DNA of 64,000 nucleotides from Calliphora vicina (Eukaryota; Arthropoda; Insecta; Diptera; Calliphoridae), in NCBI RefSeq assembly GCF_958450345.1, contig NC_088783.1, forward strand, positions 58,380,395 through 58,444,394, given 5' to 3'. This document shows positions 1 to 10,174 of this stretch, piece after piece. The notes under the pieces are model-generated. The model searched no databases. It was not told the DNA's origin and worked only from the letters and a program-made list of their open reading frames with translations. A program made the translations under genes and the position numbers. The first letter of the stretch is position 1; every line of letters begins with the position of its first letter.

Positions 1-55
1 CTATCCTGGAATCCCAATACCCTTTCAAAGGCTTCAAAAGCCTTGACGGCAATGT

Positions 56-541
56 ATGAATTTCGGTTTCTCAATGCCGTATAATACGGAAGCAATAGAC
101 GGACCTTTATATGACACAGCGGGTCTCACAGTCTATACAGTCGGTTCTATGAAGGAAGATCGAGTTGGCGCAGGTGTCTACATTCAGGAATTCGACATTG
201 GATTATCTTTTAGACTTCCAAAAGAATGTATCATTATTCAGGCTGAAATATCAGCGATCAAAAGGGCGGCTAACTGGCTCAGTTATAACAAGATATCAGG
301 CAGGTATATTCGTATATATACTGACAGTCAGGCCGCAATAAAGTCTATAACAGGTGTATACACGACATCAAATTTGGTCCTGGAATGCCGGGCATACTTA
401 AACAGGATGGCGAGACATTCAACAGTCGTACTCAAGTGGGTATGGGGACACGGAGATACTACGGGCAACTGCGTTGCTAACGATTTGGCGAAAAAAATCG
501 CCATGCTACTGTTGAATTATTTTGTTTTATATTCAACTTAA
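56..541 (+). pseudogene. RNase H domain relic of a non-LTR retrotransposon
   Basis: This 161-codon ORF matches the RNase H domain found near the C-terminus of I/R1/LOA-group LINEs. Landmarks seen are a YTVGS motif where YTDGS is expected, then GAGVYI, QAEISAIKRA (the second acidic residue), YTDSQAAIKS (the third), LVLECRAYLNRMARHS, and a WVWGHGDTTGN motif near the C-terminus. Two catalytic acids are lost: the first Asp is Val, and the Asp in the final ADELA-type motif is Asn. The enzyme is therefore almost certainly dead. The last ~15 codons read into inserted AT-rich DNA. The element continues after the insertion, from about 700. The rest of the element lies left of the window. Clade is inferred and LOA-like is likely. 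Confidence 0.75.
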
Positions 542-700
542 ATACTTTACTTTCAATATTTGTACTTTGTTTTTGAAAATCAATTTATCCATTGTAAAAT
601 ATGTAATTCTAGTTTTGTAATTTTTCAATTTGATTTTTACTCTTTATCGAAACTTTGTTGAATAAACATTATTATAAAAATATACGCAGTTTATATTTTT
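500..700. other. AT-rich insertion splitting the LINE relic
   Basis: About 200 bp of very AT-rich sequence separates the RNase H domain from the downstream LINE tail, which should be continuous. An AATAAA lies at 661-666. No terminal repeats or coding potential are visible. It may be a small decayed transposon. Boundaries are approximate, set by where LINE similarity stops and restarts. Confidence 0.45.
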
Positions 701-1190
701 AACACTACCTGACGGAGACATAGATTTCCTATGTAGGATTTCGTTATCCAAATGTAAGCTACAAATTAGTAACTTCTACTATGAGCTCGCTTAGACAAGA
801 TGGGGTTGTGAATCCACATGCACTATTACCAGAATGATATGGCCCCGACTGAATCGTGGACGAACAACATATCATCTTGACATGATACGCTCACAATTGA
901 TTTGTATAGTGGCGGTCATAACCAGACACTGCACTTTTGGCTACCATGCGAGGAGACTTGGCTTGCCCTTCAACGACTTCTGCAGAAGTTGTCAAAACGA
1001 GGAGGAGGATGAGACAATATTTCATCTTCTTTGTCACTTTCCGGCATTAGGAGATCTACGCTTAAGGTTTCTGGGACATCGTTCTCTAAATAGTCTTTCA
1101 GAGTCCTCGAATATGACGCTAGAGGGCATTAATGCCTTTATAAGGAGCAGTAATTGGTTACAAAGACCAGGCATGTGATCTTTAGAGTGA
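701..1190 (+). pseudogene. LINE C-terminal tail with zinc-knuckle-like motif
   Basis: This is the C-terminal tail of the same type of RNase H-bearing LINE, with several frameshifts upstream of an open stretch (834-1178). The signature is HARRLGLPFNDFCRSCQNEE followed by DETIFHLLCHFPAL, a CxxC...HxxxC-like arrangement typical of these tails. It ends with a variant of the NAFIRSSNWL motif and TGA at 1176-1178. A second LINE of the group at 46.7-49.5 kb and fragments at 22.3, 23.1 and 24.8 kb carry the same tail motif. It is not functional. Confidence 0.7.
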
Positions 1191-1419
1191 CCTAATAACC
1201 GCCAACTTATCGGTACGCAATTTTTGAAAACCTCCTCTCTCCCTCTTTCTTCGGACATCTTCCTTTTAACTTTTTCTATCTTCTCCTTTTTTCATTTCTA
1301 TCTGTTCCTCTTTTTCTGACTTTCTACTTTCATGAAACACAAAGGGACCTATAGCTTAATACCCACGTGAGCTGCTCTTCTTTTTGTCACTTAGCGGCTG
1401 ATTGGAAACCTTACCTTAC

Positions 1420-1571
1420 AGAACGCTCTTTCTTGGATACACTTCACTTTGGAACAGAGTATCCGATATTGGCTTGATTGGTCCTCTTAAGATGAGCAGT
1501 TCTTTTGGCTCGGAATCCATTTGTTGCCAGAAAGATGGGAAAATGTCATTGCTAACAAGGGCCAATACTTA
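1420..1571 (+). pseudogene. mariner transposase C-terminal fragment
   Basis: Translation gives EQFFWLGIHLLPERWENVI followed by ANKGQYL, the C-terminal signature of DD34D mariner transposases. One in-frame stop and frame changes precede it. The upstream nucleotides (1420-1480) align by eye with the same part of the copy at 42220-42280. Only about 50 codons survive. The same family occurs at 16551-16800 (minus) and 40305-42400. Confidence 0.7.
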
Positions 1572-2412
1572 AAAAAAAACCCGCATTTTAAGTCGTGAGA
1601 CAATACTTGACCTATATTGCCCATTTTTAATACCAAACTTTTCTGGACAACAAAGAATACTCTTAGTCCTTCTTAGTCCTTCACTATAGGCCCTATCGTG
1701 CCTTCAACAGACAGCCGTACAAAGCTACATCGTTATAGAATTTTGTAAGGACCCAGATAATTATATGTTAGAAATTGGAATGACAAAATCAATACAGTTA
1801 CCTCCCAACTTTATGGTGGGTATAAAAATTAGGTATCGTTAAAGTTTTTCAAAAGTTTTGAAGACTCAATAGTGTTTAAATTTACAAAAATGTTTAGCTT
1901 AACTCTTTCAGCCACAGTTTTTTTGTGCATAAGTTTATAATCAAAATAAGTGCAGTTTTACTTTAATTAGGGTTTTTGTATTATGACAAATAAGAAAAAT
2001 TAAAAATACATCAAAAGGTTCTTATGGAAAACGTGGTTACTTTAGTAACCACCATGGCGGTTGGCATTAACAATAATTATGAAAACTTATCATTTTGGCT
2101 AAATTTTTTGAACAAAACAAACGAAATAGCTGTGTAGGTTCTATATCATTTGATATAGTCCCAGCTTCTGTGTAATCAACCGGCTCTTCCAATCGAAAAG
2201 TTTGTCTCACTAACAGAAGTATTAGCCAAATTTTAACATATTTTAACTGGTGACCCGAAGGTATATCATCATCAGATCGACTTGCTCCTAACATTTCTCT
2301 TCTTCGTGGGGTTTAGGACAGCAGTCATTTTCATCATCCGACAACACACGGCATCCCTTCAAAATAACATAATATTATGTAGAGAAACACATTATATAAA
2401 ACCTATTCCTGT

Positions 2413-2444
2413 AATAAGGTGGTTAGTAATCTAACCACCTTATT
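2413..2444. repeat. perfect 14-bp inverted repeat hairpin
   Basis: AATAAGGTGGTTAG (2413-2426) and its exact reverse complement (2431-2444) flank a TAAT loop. Related GGTGGTT/AACCACC palindromes occur at 2033-2052 and 3452-3473. This suggests a subterminal or repeated motif of the enclosing element rather than an isolated hairpin. Confidence 0.7.
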
Positions 2445-2574
2445 ATTTACGTTATTTATCAAAGAATATAGTATAAAATATTACTTTGTTAGCTCAAGCC
2501 AACCAAACAAACACTATGTAACAAAATAACACTGAATTTGATGAACAAAAAGCCTTCGTGAGAAGGGTATATAT

Positions 2575-3304
2575 AAGTTTGTCATTCTGTTTATAATTTC
2601 AACAATATAATTTTCCGACTGTATAAAGTATATATATTCTTGATCCTTATAGATAGCGGAGTCGATTAAGCCATGTCCGTCTGTCTGTCTATTGAAATCA
2701 ACTTTCCGAAGCTCCCAAATAACTTACATACACGATTTATGCATCAATATCTCCAGAATTCTTCCGGCTCGGTTGCTATTTAAAAACGACAAAATCGGTC
2801 CACAAATGGCTGAGGACAACTTCGATTTTACACATATTTTTGACCTATATCTTTATTACTAACCCCCATTAACACGAAGCCTGGTTATGGCCTAACTAAT
2901 AGTTATACTGTCGGTTAAAAATATTTTTGTATGAAAACTGTCAGTTTAACAATTAGTTAATTCATAACCAGACATCGTGTTACTGGGGGTAAGTCATTAA
3001 TATAGACAATATGGATATCTAATGATAAATATTTCAAAGACCTTTGCAATGACGTATATAAAACCATAGTAAGTTGGACCTACAATGGGTCAAAATTGGA
3101 AAAATATTTTAAAAAAAATTTAAAAAACAAAAAAAAAAATTTTAAAAATTTTTAAAAATCAATTCGAAAAAGTTTTTTTTCCAAAAAATTAAAAAACAAC
3201 TTTGGAAAAAACAATTTTGTTTACCTAAAAATATTTAAAATTTTTATTTTGAAGTATAATTTGATGGAGGCTATATAAGATTCGAATATAGTAGCTCTCT
3301 TACT
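2575..3304 (+). repeat. dispersed fly repeat, family A copy 1
   Basis: This stretch matches, by eye and in inverted orientation, the block at 57906-58607. Shared blocks include GATCCTTATA...TAGCGGAGT, the GTCCGTCTGTCTGTC run, TTGACCTATAT, GTCATTAATATAGACAATAT, and GTAAGTTGGACCTACAATGG. It ends with the GGCTATATAAGATTCGAATA block. There is no ORF. Such families are abundant non-autonomous repeats in calyptrate flies (from memory). It is interrupted by a MITE at 2863-2989. Confidence 0.75.
2863..2989. mobile_element. 127-bp MITE with long inverted repeats and TAA duplication
   Basis: The sequence starts CCCCCATTAACACGA and ends TCGTGTTACTGGGGG. The two arms remain complementary with mismatches for about 55 bp each, so the whole element folds on itself. 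TAA flanks it on both sides (2860-2862 and 2990-2992). The uninterrupted family A copy at 57.9-58.6 kb has a single TAA at the homologous position, which confirms the insertion. A 3-bp TAA duplication fits PIF/Harbinger-derived MITEs. No coding capacity. Confidence 0.85.
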
Positions 3305-3727
3305 TATTTTAAATTAAGATATTAATCTAAACAGAGCAGCCAGACGGCAAAATTTTGCCAAAAAAACTTAAACGATGACTTAAAAAAATGTAATTGTTTA
3401 GCAAAATTTCAATAAATTTCACTTTTTAAATAGTTTAAAGACTCTAGAAAAGGTGGTTAGTAAAGTGACCACCAAACCGGAAAGAGTTTAAGTATAAATT
3501 TGTCTTTATTGTCATTTAAAAAATTCGATTTTCCAACTCTGGCCTGATGCATTTAACGAGATATTAACTAATGTTACACGAAAGGGACTCGTTTTAATGC
3601 AAACGATTAAATTTATTAAAATTACACACACAAAATGGGGGGATAATAAACAACACAACACACACAGAGCAACCAAAGTCAGACAGACAGACAGCAACAG
3701 CAACAAGAATAACAACAACTTTAATGG

Positions 3728-3816
3728 TTGGACTCGGGTACTACCAGTAGTAGTAGCAGTTGTAGTTGACGTACAATGTAGTGCTATGCTGTGCATAGTA
3801 GTAGTACGAGTCCAAC
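3728..3816. other. 89-bp imperfect hairpin in low-complexity DNA
   Basis: GTTGGACTCG near 3728 pairs with CGAGTCCAAC ending at 3816. It extends to TACTAC/GTAGTA after a two-base bulge, with a looser GTA-rich interior. The size resembles a microRNA precursor, but the interior pairing is weak and the region is rich in simple sequence. A 93-codon ORF across it (3597-3878) is low complexity and probably not coding. Confidence 0.3.
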
Positions 3817-3879
3817 TAGAATCCAAAACTCAGCTCTCTTCTGAAATGTATTATTTTTTTATGTTTTTATGTGTGTAAC

Positions 3880-5230
3880 AGTGTATATATGCAGAAACAT
3901 AATTATTTTTGTTGTTTTTTACTTTGCAAAAACAATACTGACTGAGTCTGTATATGTTTGCTGCATGCAGTCATTCTCCTGATGTTTACCATGGATGGAT
4001 GATGGCTGATGGCTGTGCTTTAAACATGTTGTTTAGTGTAAGTTTTGCAATGTTACAGTAAGGACGCGTTATTTTTTAGGTGTGTGGCTAAATTCGTTTA
4101 ACTAACGGCTTGTAAAAGCAAGCAAAACACTGAACATGTTTTGAGGAACATTACAGAGAACTAAAGATTCTTGATAAGTGAAAGAACTAAACAAAAATTT
4201 AAAAAAAAAACAGATTCTTGTAATAAAAAACTAAGAAAAAGAAAAAAAAAAAATATTTGAAAAAGTTTGTAACGACAGAATGGTACTACAAAAAACCGGT
4301 TAATTAAAAGGCTTACAACAAAAATAATAAAGTGAAGTGCAAAGAAAATTTTTGGGAAAATTCTCCAAGTGGAAACTGTATTTTAAACAAAAAATAAAAT
4401 TGAATAAAGAAAAAAAAAATAAGAATTTATTAATTTTAATTCTTTAACTAAAAGAAAGTTTTAATTAAAAAAAAAATATAAAATGAGCTTAAAAGTCTAA
4501 AGAATGCTAATGCTGCTGTCATTTTGTAAATGATCCTCATCATAATATTTCATAAAAAATAGTGCTCGCCTCCAAAAAAATTGAAATTTAAAATTGAAAC
4601 AAACATAATAAAATAAACTCCATCATTTACCACCTACACAAACAACCAGTTGTAATTTTCACAAAAATAAATATTAAAAAGGCAAGTGTCATAATTTACA
4701 CTCTCCAGCAGGAGTAAACCCCCTCAGAAAAATACGTATTTTATTTTATTTTTTTTAATTTGTTTTTATTACCGCCGGAAACCACCAAAACAGTATATAA
4801 ACGAATTTACAACTTTGTCTAGTCACAACACGAAAAATTTTGTTATTTTTTTTATTGTGTTTTGTTTTGAAGGATTTGTGTTGTTTTGTTTGTGTCGTTA
4901 CTACAGGGCATGTTAAATTTGGGGGAAATATTTGTGACGCCAAAACAAAGGGGAAAAAATAAAAAATATTTTGCAAAAATTTTTTATTTTAGTTAAAAAA
5001 AATAATTTAAATTTTATTATCATACGAGCAAAACACTCTCCAGACAAGCCCTCATTTAAAACCACTAACTAACTAGATGTCAGTCAAAATTTTAGTTATG
5101 ATCAGCTTTAAATGTTTTGTATTAATAGAAATATGGTTGAGCCATATTTTTACGACATGGTTGATATTCTATTTAAAAATTTAGTGTCTAGAACGTATGA
5201 AAAATACGATTTGAAAAATGTAAATATAAT
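3880..5230. other. AT-rich stretch without genes
   Basis: This is AT-rich, low-complexity sequence with A-runs and CAAC/CAAA-rich patches resembling dipteran intron or UTR sequence. I see no conserved coding motif, terminal repeats or tandem array. Confidence 0.5.
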
Positions 5231-5232
5231 TT

Positions 5233-5341
5233 CATGTTGATATTGAGAAAATACCAATTGATATTAAGAAAATACAAATTGAAATCAAGAATTCCCAATT
5301 AATGGTGTAATTCAGAAAATACAAATTGTTATTGAGAAAAC
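5233..5341. repeat. short ~24-bp minisatellite, left inverted partner
   Basis: Four to five diverged units of the form GAAAATACAAATTGATATTA. The same motif recurs in inverse orientation at 6526-6690, about 1.2 kb away. The pair could be the degenerate long terminal inverted repeats of a foldback-type element, or simple-sequence coincidence. Confidence 0.5.
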
Positions 5342-5540
5342 CTTAAATTTCGTTGTCGTTGTATGTGTTCCATAAGAAAATATTAGTTCAATATTCCCTG
5401 TAGGAAATGTCAATAGTGAATCTGGACTGACTTACTATTGACACAGTCACCAGTACTAGTGACTTCTTATACCCCAGACAATGTTATTTACTATAGACAT
5501 TTAACATGTGCTTATCATTGAAAATGAACTACTGACTTCG

Positions 5541-5800
5541 GCACTATAGACTATGTAGTTATTATGCGACCATATGTAGACATTGGACCAGAGATTCACT
5601 AGTACATTTTTAGCAATTCTAGTCCACACTTTTGAATCTTTTTATTGGATTTTCACTCTATTAATAATACCGTTAGAACTATTGACTATGCAGTTCTTAT
5701 GGGACCATATGGAGACATTGAAACCAGATATTCAGTAGTAGATTTTAGTCATTCCAGTCTACACTTTTTAAACTTTGTATTGGAAACAAACTCAGTCCAT
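5541..5800. repeat. two-copy tandem duplication, ~135-bp period
   Basis: The segment beginning GCACTATAGACTATG at 5541 is repeated, with divergence, from about 5676. Shared blocks include CCATATG-AGACATTG, TTCA-TAGTA and TCCA-TCTACACTTTT-type stretches. The ORF at 5645-5839 only reads through the second copy. Function unknown. Confidence 0.6.
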
Positions 5801-6525
5801 ACACTTCCATATATTCTTTTAAATTGCTTGTTTTATTGAATATAAAAATATTTTTAACATATAAAAGTAAAAAAGGTACAAGTTGCGTTCTTCTTCTTTG
5901 CCAGAAGATTCGTTTTAGTTATTTTTTGACTTGCTGCGACTTGTTTACTTAAAAAAATTTTTCTTCTGACGTTGAAAAGGAGTTTTTAATGTGCAGATTC
6001 ACTGAAAGTGGATATAGCAGCTGGGTGTTGAAAAAATTGTGATATTTTGATCAAATATGCATAATGGAAAATAGTTTTACACATTTTTTACCTATCAGAG
6101 CCGAAAATATATTGCGGTAAATATATTTGCCGAATGATTCGTCAGCATTAAAATTCAGAATTATTTTGGATCCAAATATGTTATGTAGGTTACGTTCGGC
6201 ATTGCCAACGAGAAGTATCATAATTTGTCGTATCTAAAGAATATGAACTATCAATTTTAAATTATTCGTTAATTTCAATCCATATAAATTTAAATACCAA
6301 CTCTTTAAATTTACTTCAAAATTAATTGGGAAAATGTCAATTATATTAGTTACAACAGCTTTTTTATATTAAAAAAAACAGAAAATAAATTAATATTTTT
6401 TCAGTTGTCAAACATTTCTATACACATAAACGGCAAAGTAAAAAATGGAGACGATTTGTAGACAATGTCAACAAATTATTCGACAAAAGTGGTGACTTGG
6501 AGACACTTAACCCCAGGTTTTTAAT

Positions 6526-6690
6526 TTACAATTTTTATTTTCTGAATTTCAATTTGTGTTTTCTTAATATTAATTTCGATTTCTTAATTTCAATTTGATT
6601 TTTCTCAATATTAGTTAGTTTTTCTGAATTTCAATTTGTTATTACTCAAACTTTATATGGATTTCAATTTGTAAGTTCAACTTGAAAAGG
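6526..6690. repeat. short ~24-bp minisatellite, right inverted partner
   Basis: Five to six diverged units of TTTTCTGAATTTCAATTTG type. They are the reverse complement of the units at 5233-5341. Nearby, at 6835-6905, a short ATCCAAAAAACGCAAATAG block is duplicated in tandem. Confidence 0.5.
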
Positions 6691-7525
6691 TCTATAAATT
6701 TTTTATATTTTTTGCAAATATCAAAATGGCCCTAGCATAGTCGAATAGACCATTAAAAGTTATTTAAAAAATGGTATTACTTTTTCGAGGTTGTCAAAAA
6801 AGTTCACCCACAAAACGCGATAAAGTTTGGAAATATTTTTTTTTTTTATCCAAAAAACGCAAATAGTTTTTTTTATCCAAAAAACGCAAATAGTTTTTTT
6901 TATAATCTGGTTCGAATCTATAAAATTTAAAATTTGCGGTAATGGGAAAATTTTGACTTTAAAAAATCGTTTTTGTGACCCAAAAAAAAGTTTCGTAAAT
7001 AACACAACATTTTCCATCGCGTGGTGCTAGGGCCAAAATTTGGTTATAGCCCTAGTCTAGATTGAATTTCGAAAAACCGGAAAAGCTCGTTTCAGTGATG
7101 TTTTATGTTTATAATGTGTTAAACGTTTCCTTTGAGAGAAATATGCCAAAAAAAAAACATAAAAACCCAAAAAATAACGACATTTTTATAACAAAAAAAT
7201 ATCTGTCACATACCCACATTAGAAAATGCATACATACATTCTGCATCCTTATATGATTCTAAGACGATCTAGCTATGTCCGTCCGTCTGTCCATCTGTTG
7301 AAAACACTATAGGACATAAATAAATGGAGCTAGCTGACGGAAATTTTCTACAAATACTCTCTGTAGATAAGGTTGATAATGGGAAATATCGGTGTTTGAT
7401 TTCACCTAGCCTTCATGTCCCCCCGGAATACAGTTTGAGCAGACATAAATATATTGATTACGTCACAATCCTAATAAAATTATGCACAAACTAGTTTTAA
7501 GTACTCTGAAATTAGGCGAATTAGT

Positions 7526-7635
7526 CAGCCTTATCATGTTTCGTACTAGATTAATGAAACAGGTTGAATAATTTCTTTAATCTAGTACGAAACTGTCGTT
7601 GTCGTAAAACGACTACGCCTTACATGATAAGGCTG
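7526..7635. mobile_element. 110-bp inverted-repeat MITE-like element
   Basis: It begins CAGCCTTATCATG and ends with the exact reverse complement. A second inner pair, TTTCGTACTAGATTAA, is also inverted. The right arm holds an extra ~30 bp containing a small GTCGT/ACGAC hairpin, so the element is asymmetric. AGT occurs on both flanks and could be a 3-bp duplication. No coding capacity. Confidence 0.65.
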
Positions 7636-7666
7636 AGTGAAGTATGACGAAAATCGGCCAACATTT

Positions 7667-7911
7667 CGCACACTCAGTTCAAAAGTGACACAACTCAAAA
7701 TTTTACTTTTTCAGAAATCGAAAATAAATATATACCAATTGAAAAATAATGAAAGACATTAGTGCTGTTTTTAGCCACAGTTAACAGCAACAGAATACAC
7801 TGATATCTTTTGTATAGATAAATAAGTGTATTGCGCATAGTTTAAGCGTAAAGTTCCTTTTTTCGGGTTTAATTTAATTTTGAGTTGTGTCACTTTTGAC
7901 CTGACTGTGCG
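7667..7911. mobile_element. 245-bp MITE with ~35-bp terminal inverted repeats
   Basis: The left end, CGCACACTCAGTTCAAAAGT, and the right end are inverted copies with two mismatches over the first ~12 bp. They are then identical through TCAAAAGTGACACAACTC and beyond. The interior is unique AT-rich DNA without an ORF. The target duplication is unclear. It is a classic non-autonomous DNA transposon shape; the superfamily cannot be named. Confidence 0.75.
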
Positions 7912-7967
7912 ATTTGTCCCTTGTCCCTATGCAAGGCCTCTCAGATAATGTCTTGAACATTCATAAT

Positions 7968-8364
7968 TGAATCGTTTATTTCAAAAACCAGTCAAGCAAC
8001 AAATTATTGATTTCGTGTAAATCAAAAAAACCTTCTAGCAGCCTAAAAATTACTTTTACAAAATTTATATTTTCATTTCTGTAACTGTTTAAAACAAACA
8101 ATCATCACTATTGTTAATTGCATACGAAAAATTCTAAAAAAAAAAATCGATTAAAGCCTAGTATTTGTTATTGTGTCAAGCGCTGTCAATTGACTTCTTT
8201 CGGCAGTAAACACAGATTCCTCGGCTTTGCTACATAAGAAAGGGGCAGTATTTATGTTTTTTTTTTGCATTAAACAATGCATTTACCATTAAAAAACAGT
8301 CATCAGCCAATACATCAATTGTGAATTTTTTGTTAGTTGACTGGTTTTTGAAATAAACGATTCA
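7968..8364. mobile_element. ~397-bp non-autonomous DNA transposon with ~35-bp inverted repeats
   Basis: TGAATCGTTTATTTCAAAAA at the left end is mirrored by its reverse complement at the right end. The match extends through CCAGTCAA and further with two or three mismatches. The interior has no ORF of note. The target-site duplication is not obvious. Confidence 0.7.
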
Positions 8365-8564
8365 GTCTTTTAATAATTAATATAGTGATGAAATTGCACA
8401 TAAGCAAGTGTTTATGTCTATCCAAATCTTTCAACCAATTTTTGTCAGGATCGGTCCATAATTGACCCTAGCCCCCATATAACCCTTGTATCAGAAAAAA
8501 TTGTTTATTGACAGTAAATAAGATGGTGGGTATACAAGATTCCGCACAGCCGAAAATGACTTGT

Positions 8565-9740
8565 TTTTTCTGATTTAATCGATTTTATTAATTTCTCGTC
8601 TCGTATATGTCTATTATAATAGAATGTCTGCAATAAATTCTACCTTGTTAGGTCCATCGAGAATAAAAGAAGTACTGTCCATATTTCGATGTATGTATTC
8701 AAAATCAGTATATCCGCATTTGTTTTTGGTGATGGGTATAAACATTTGTTATATTCGAATTATTTATAATAATGCCAACCATGTGTCGTAAATTATTTCA
8801 AAATAAAGTGACAAACTTTTATTGACCCAAGGAAAAACCCTATTGAAACTGATTGAAATAAATCGAAATAGGACTTTTCAAATACAATTTATCTTCAGAT
8901 ACAAATTTTCAATCTACTTTTTTTATTCACCAAAAGTGAAAAAATAGTTATCCGGTTGAAAAAAATAAAACTGTGAAATTAGTTTTGAGTGCAAAAAGGT
9001 TTAACTAAAAGTTTTTAGCAAAAAAAATTTAATTTTACCTAAAATAGTTGTTGCTCTAGAAGCATTAACGAAAAACCTATGATTTGTTTAGTATTATTCA
9101 CAACCTCTTAATTTTATACCAAACCAATTAATAGTATGCCTTTAATTCGAGGCATCTTGCAATTCAAAATCTCAAAGATTTCGAAAAGAAGACTATTCCC
9201 ATAAGTTTGAGATATATCCTGTTCCATATTATGTTATTAATTTTCACAACTTAAATTATTCTTAGATTCCTTCCATCTTTAAAATTTGTATTTTTTTATA
9301 TAAAATTTATTTATAAGAGCTTAATTAAAAATAAAAGCAAAAATTTTTCGAAATTTTAATTTGTACCAATACGAGTACAAAATTTTATAATTTTACGTAG
9401 GATTTCAATTAAGATTGTAATTTGTTTATAATATTACAACGGCAAAATGCTTTTGTCAACCTTTCCCATGTCCGCCAAACTTTCATTATTTTTGAAATAT
9501 TGTTCAACAATGACTAACTCTAAACTGTCAGCTTTCAAATTGTTTTCTGGTTGGCAATATTTACTGTACAAATGGCGGAAAAAGTTATATTTTGGGCCCA
9601 ATAAAGCAAACTATAATACAGTAATACAAAAGTGAACGAAAAAAATCCAGGATTTCTCATGTAGCAATTTTAGTTTTTCCCTATAATTTTTAGTGAAAAA
9701 ACGGCATTCTTACAGTTAGAAATTCTGAACGTCATAAGTA
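8565..9740. other. AT-rich stretch, traces of dispersed repeat only
   Basis: No gene is supported. At 8815-8865 a CCCAAGG...CCCTATTGAAACTGATTG block recalls the middle of the dispersed repeat at 51737-52392, so this may be a decayed copy. The 62-codon ORF at 9447-9635 has no recognisable motif. Confidence 0.45.
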
Positions 9741-9746
9741 TTTACA

Positions 9747-10153
9747 CCTTGCACCAGCATAGTGGGAGGATGGTATTAGACGTTTGTACTGATGTTTATA
9801 ACACCAAAAAATGTTATTCCAACACCCACCTTAAAGTATAGCGATCGCCTCAGAATCACTTTTAGAGTCGATTAAACGATGTCTGTCCGTACGTCCGTCT
9901 GTCTGACGGACGGACTTTGTTGTCATATGTGTCCTATTTATATAGGTATCCACTCAAGTTTCTCCACAAATTAGTTTTATATAAAAGGAAATCACATTTA
10001 CAATTTTTTTTGGATCAATCTATAATTGACCATAGCTCCCATATAAGCTCCACTTCCAAAAATCCTTTTAAGGATTTTCTACATAAAATAGAATTGAATA
10101 ATAATGATTTGGTCATATACTCTGTGTAGGGTATTATGTGGTCGGACTTGACC
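9747..10153 (+). repeat. dispersed fly repeat, family C copy 1
   Basis: It shares its ordered blocks with 51737-52392: CATAGTGGG-GG-TGGTATTA, CACCCACCTTAAAGTATA, AGAATCAC-TT--GAGTCGATTAAACGATGTC, the GTCCGTCCGT run, CCATAGCTCCCATATA, and the terminal GTAGGGTATTATGTGGTCGG-CTTGACC. A GTCCGTCTGTCTGACGGACGG inverted repeat sits in the middle. It is non-coding. Confidence 0.75.
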
Positions 10154-10174
10154 CAGTATACTTTCTTGTTTTTT

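Larger units (their letters stand above)
1899..3491. mobile_element. possible piggyBac-like element (TTAA-flanked), hosting nested repeats
   Basis: TTAA at 1899-1902 is followed by CTCTTTC, and GAAAGAGT precedes TTAA at 3488-3491. The ends are thus short inverted repeats bounded by the four-base target typical of piggyBac. Three GGTGGTTA...TAACCACC-type palindromes lie inside: 2033-2052, 2413-2444 (14-bp perfect arms, 4-base loop) and 3452-3473. Two of them are near the ends. A 75-codon minus-strand ORF (2067-2294) could be a remnant coding piece, but I do not recognise it. The interior carries a dispersed fly repeat, which carries a MITE. The inverted repeat is short, so chance is a real alternative. 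Confidence 0.35.
7240..8560. repeat. dispersed fly repeat broken by nested inverted-repeat elements
   Basis: The left part carries the ATCTAGCTATGTCCGTCCGT block, and the right part carries GATCGGTCCATAATTGACC. It ends with a GGTATACAAGATTCCGCACA block like other dispersed repeats here. No ORF is supported. Three separate inverted-repeat elements (7526-7635, 7667-7911, 7968-8364) interrupt it, so the original repeat is heavily mosaic. Confidence 0.6.

Noticed and set aside
2067..2294. 75-codon minus ORF as a piggyBac transposase piece
   Set aside because: The position would fit, but I cannot match it to any conserved transposase block, so it is not called as a gene.
3597..3878. 93-codon ORF
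   Set aside because: Low-complexity N and V runs from simple sequence across a hairpin; no domain.
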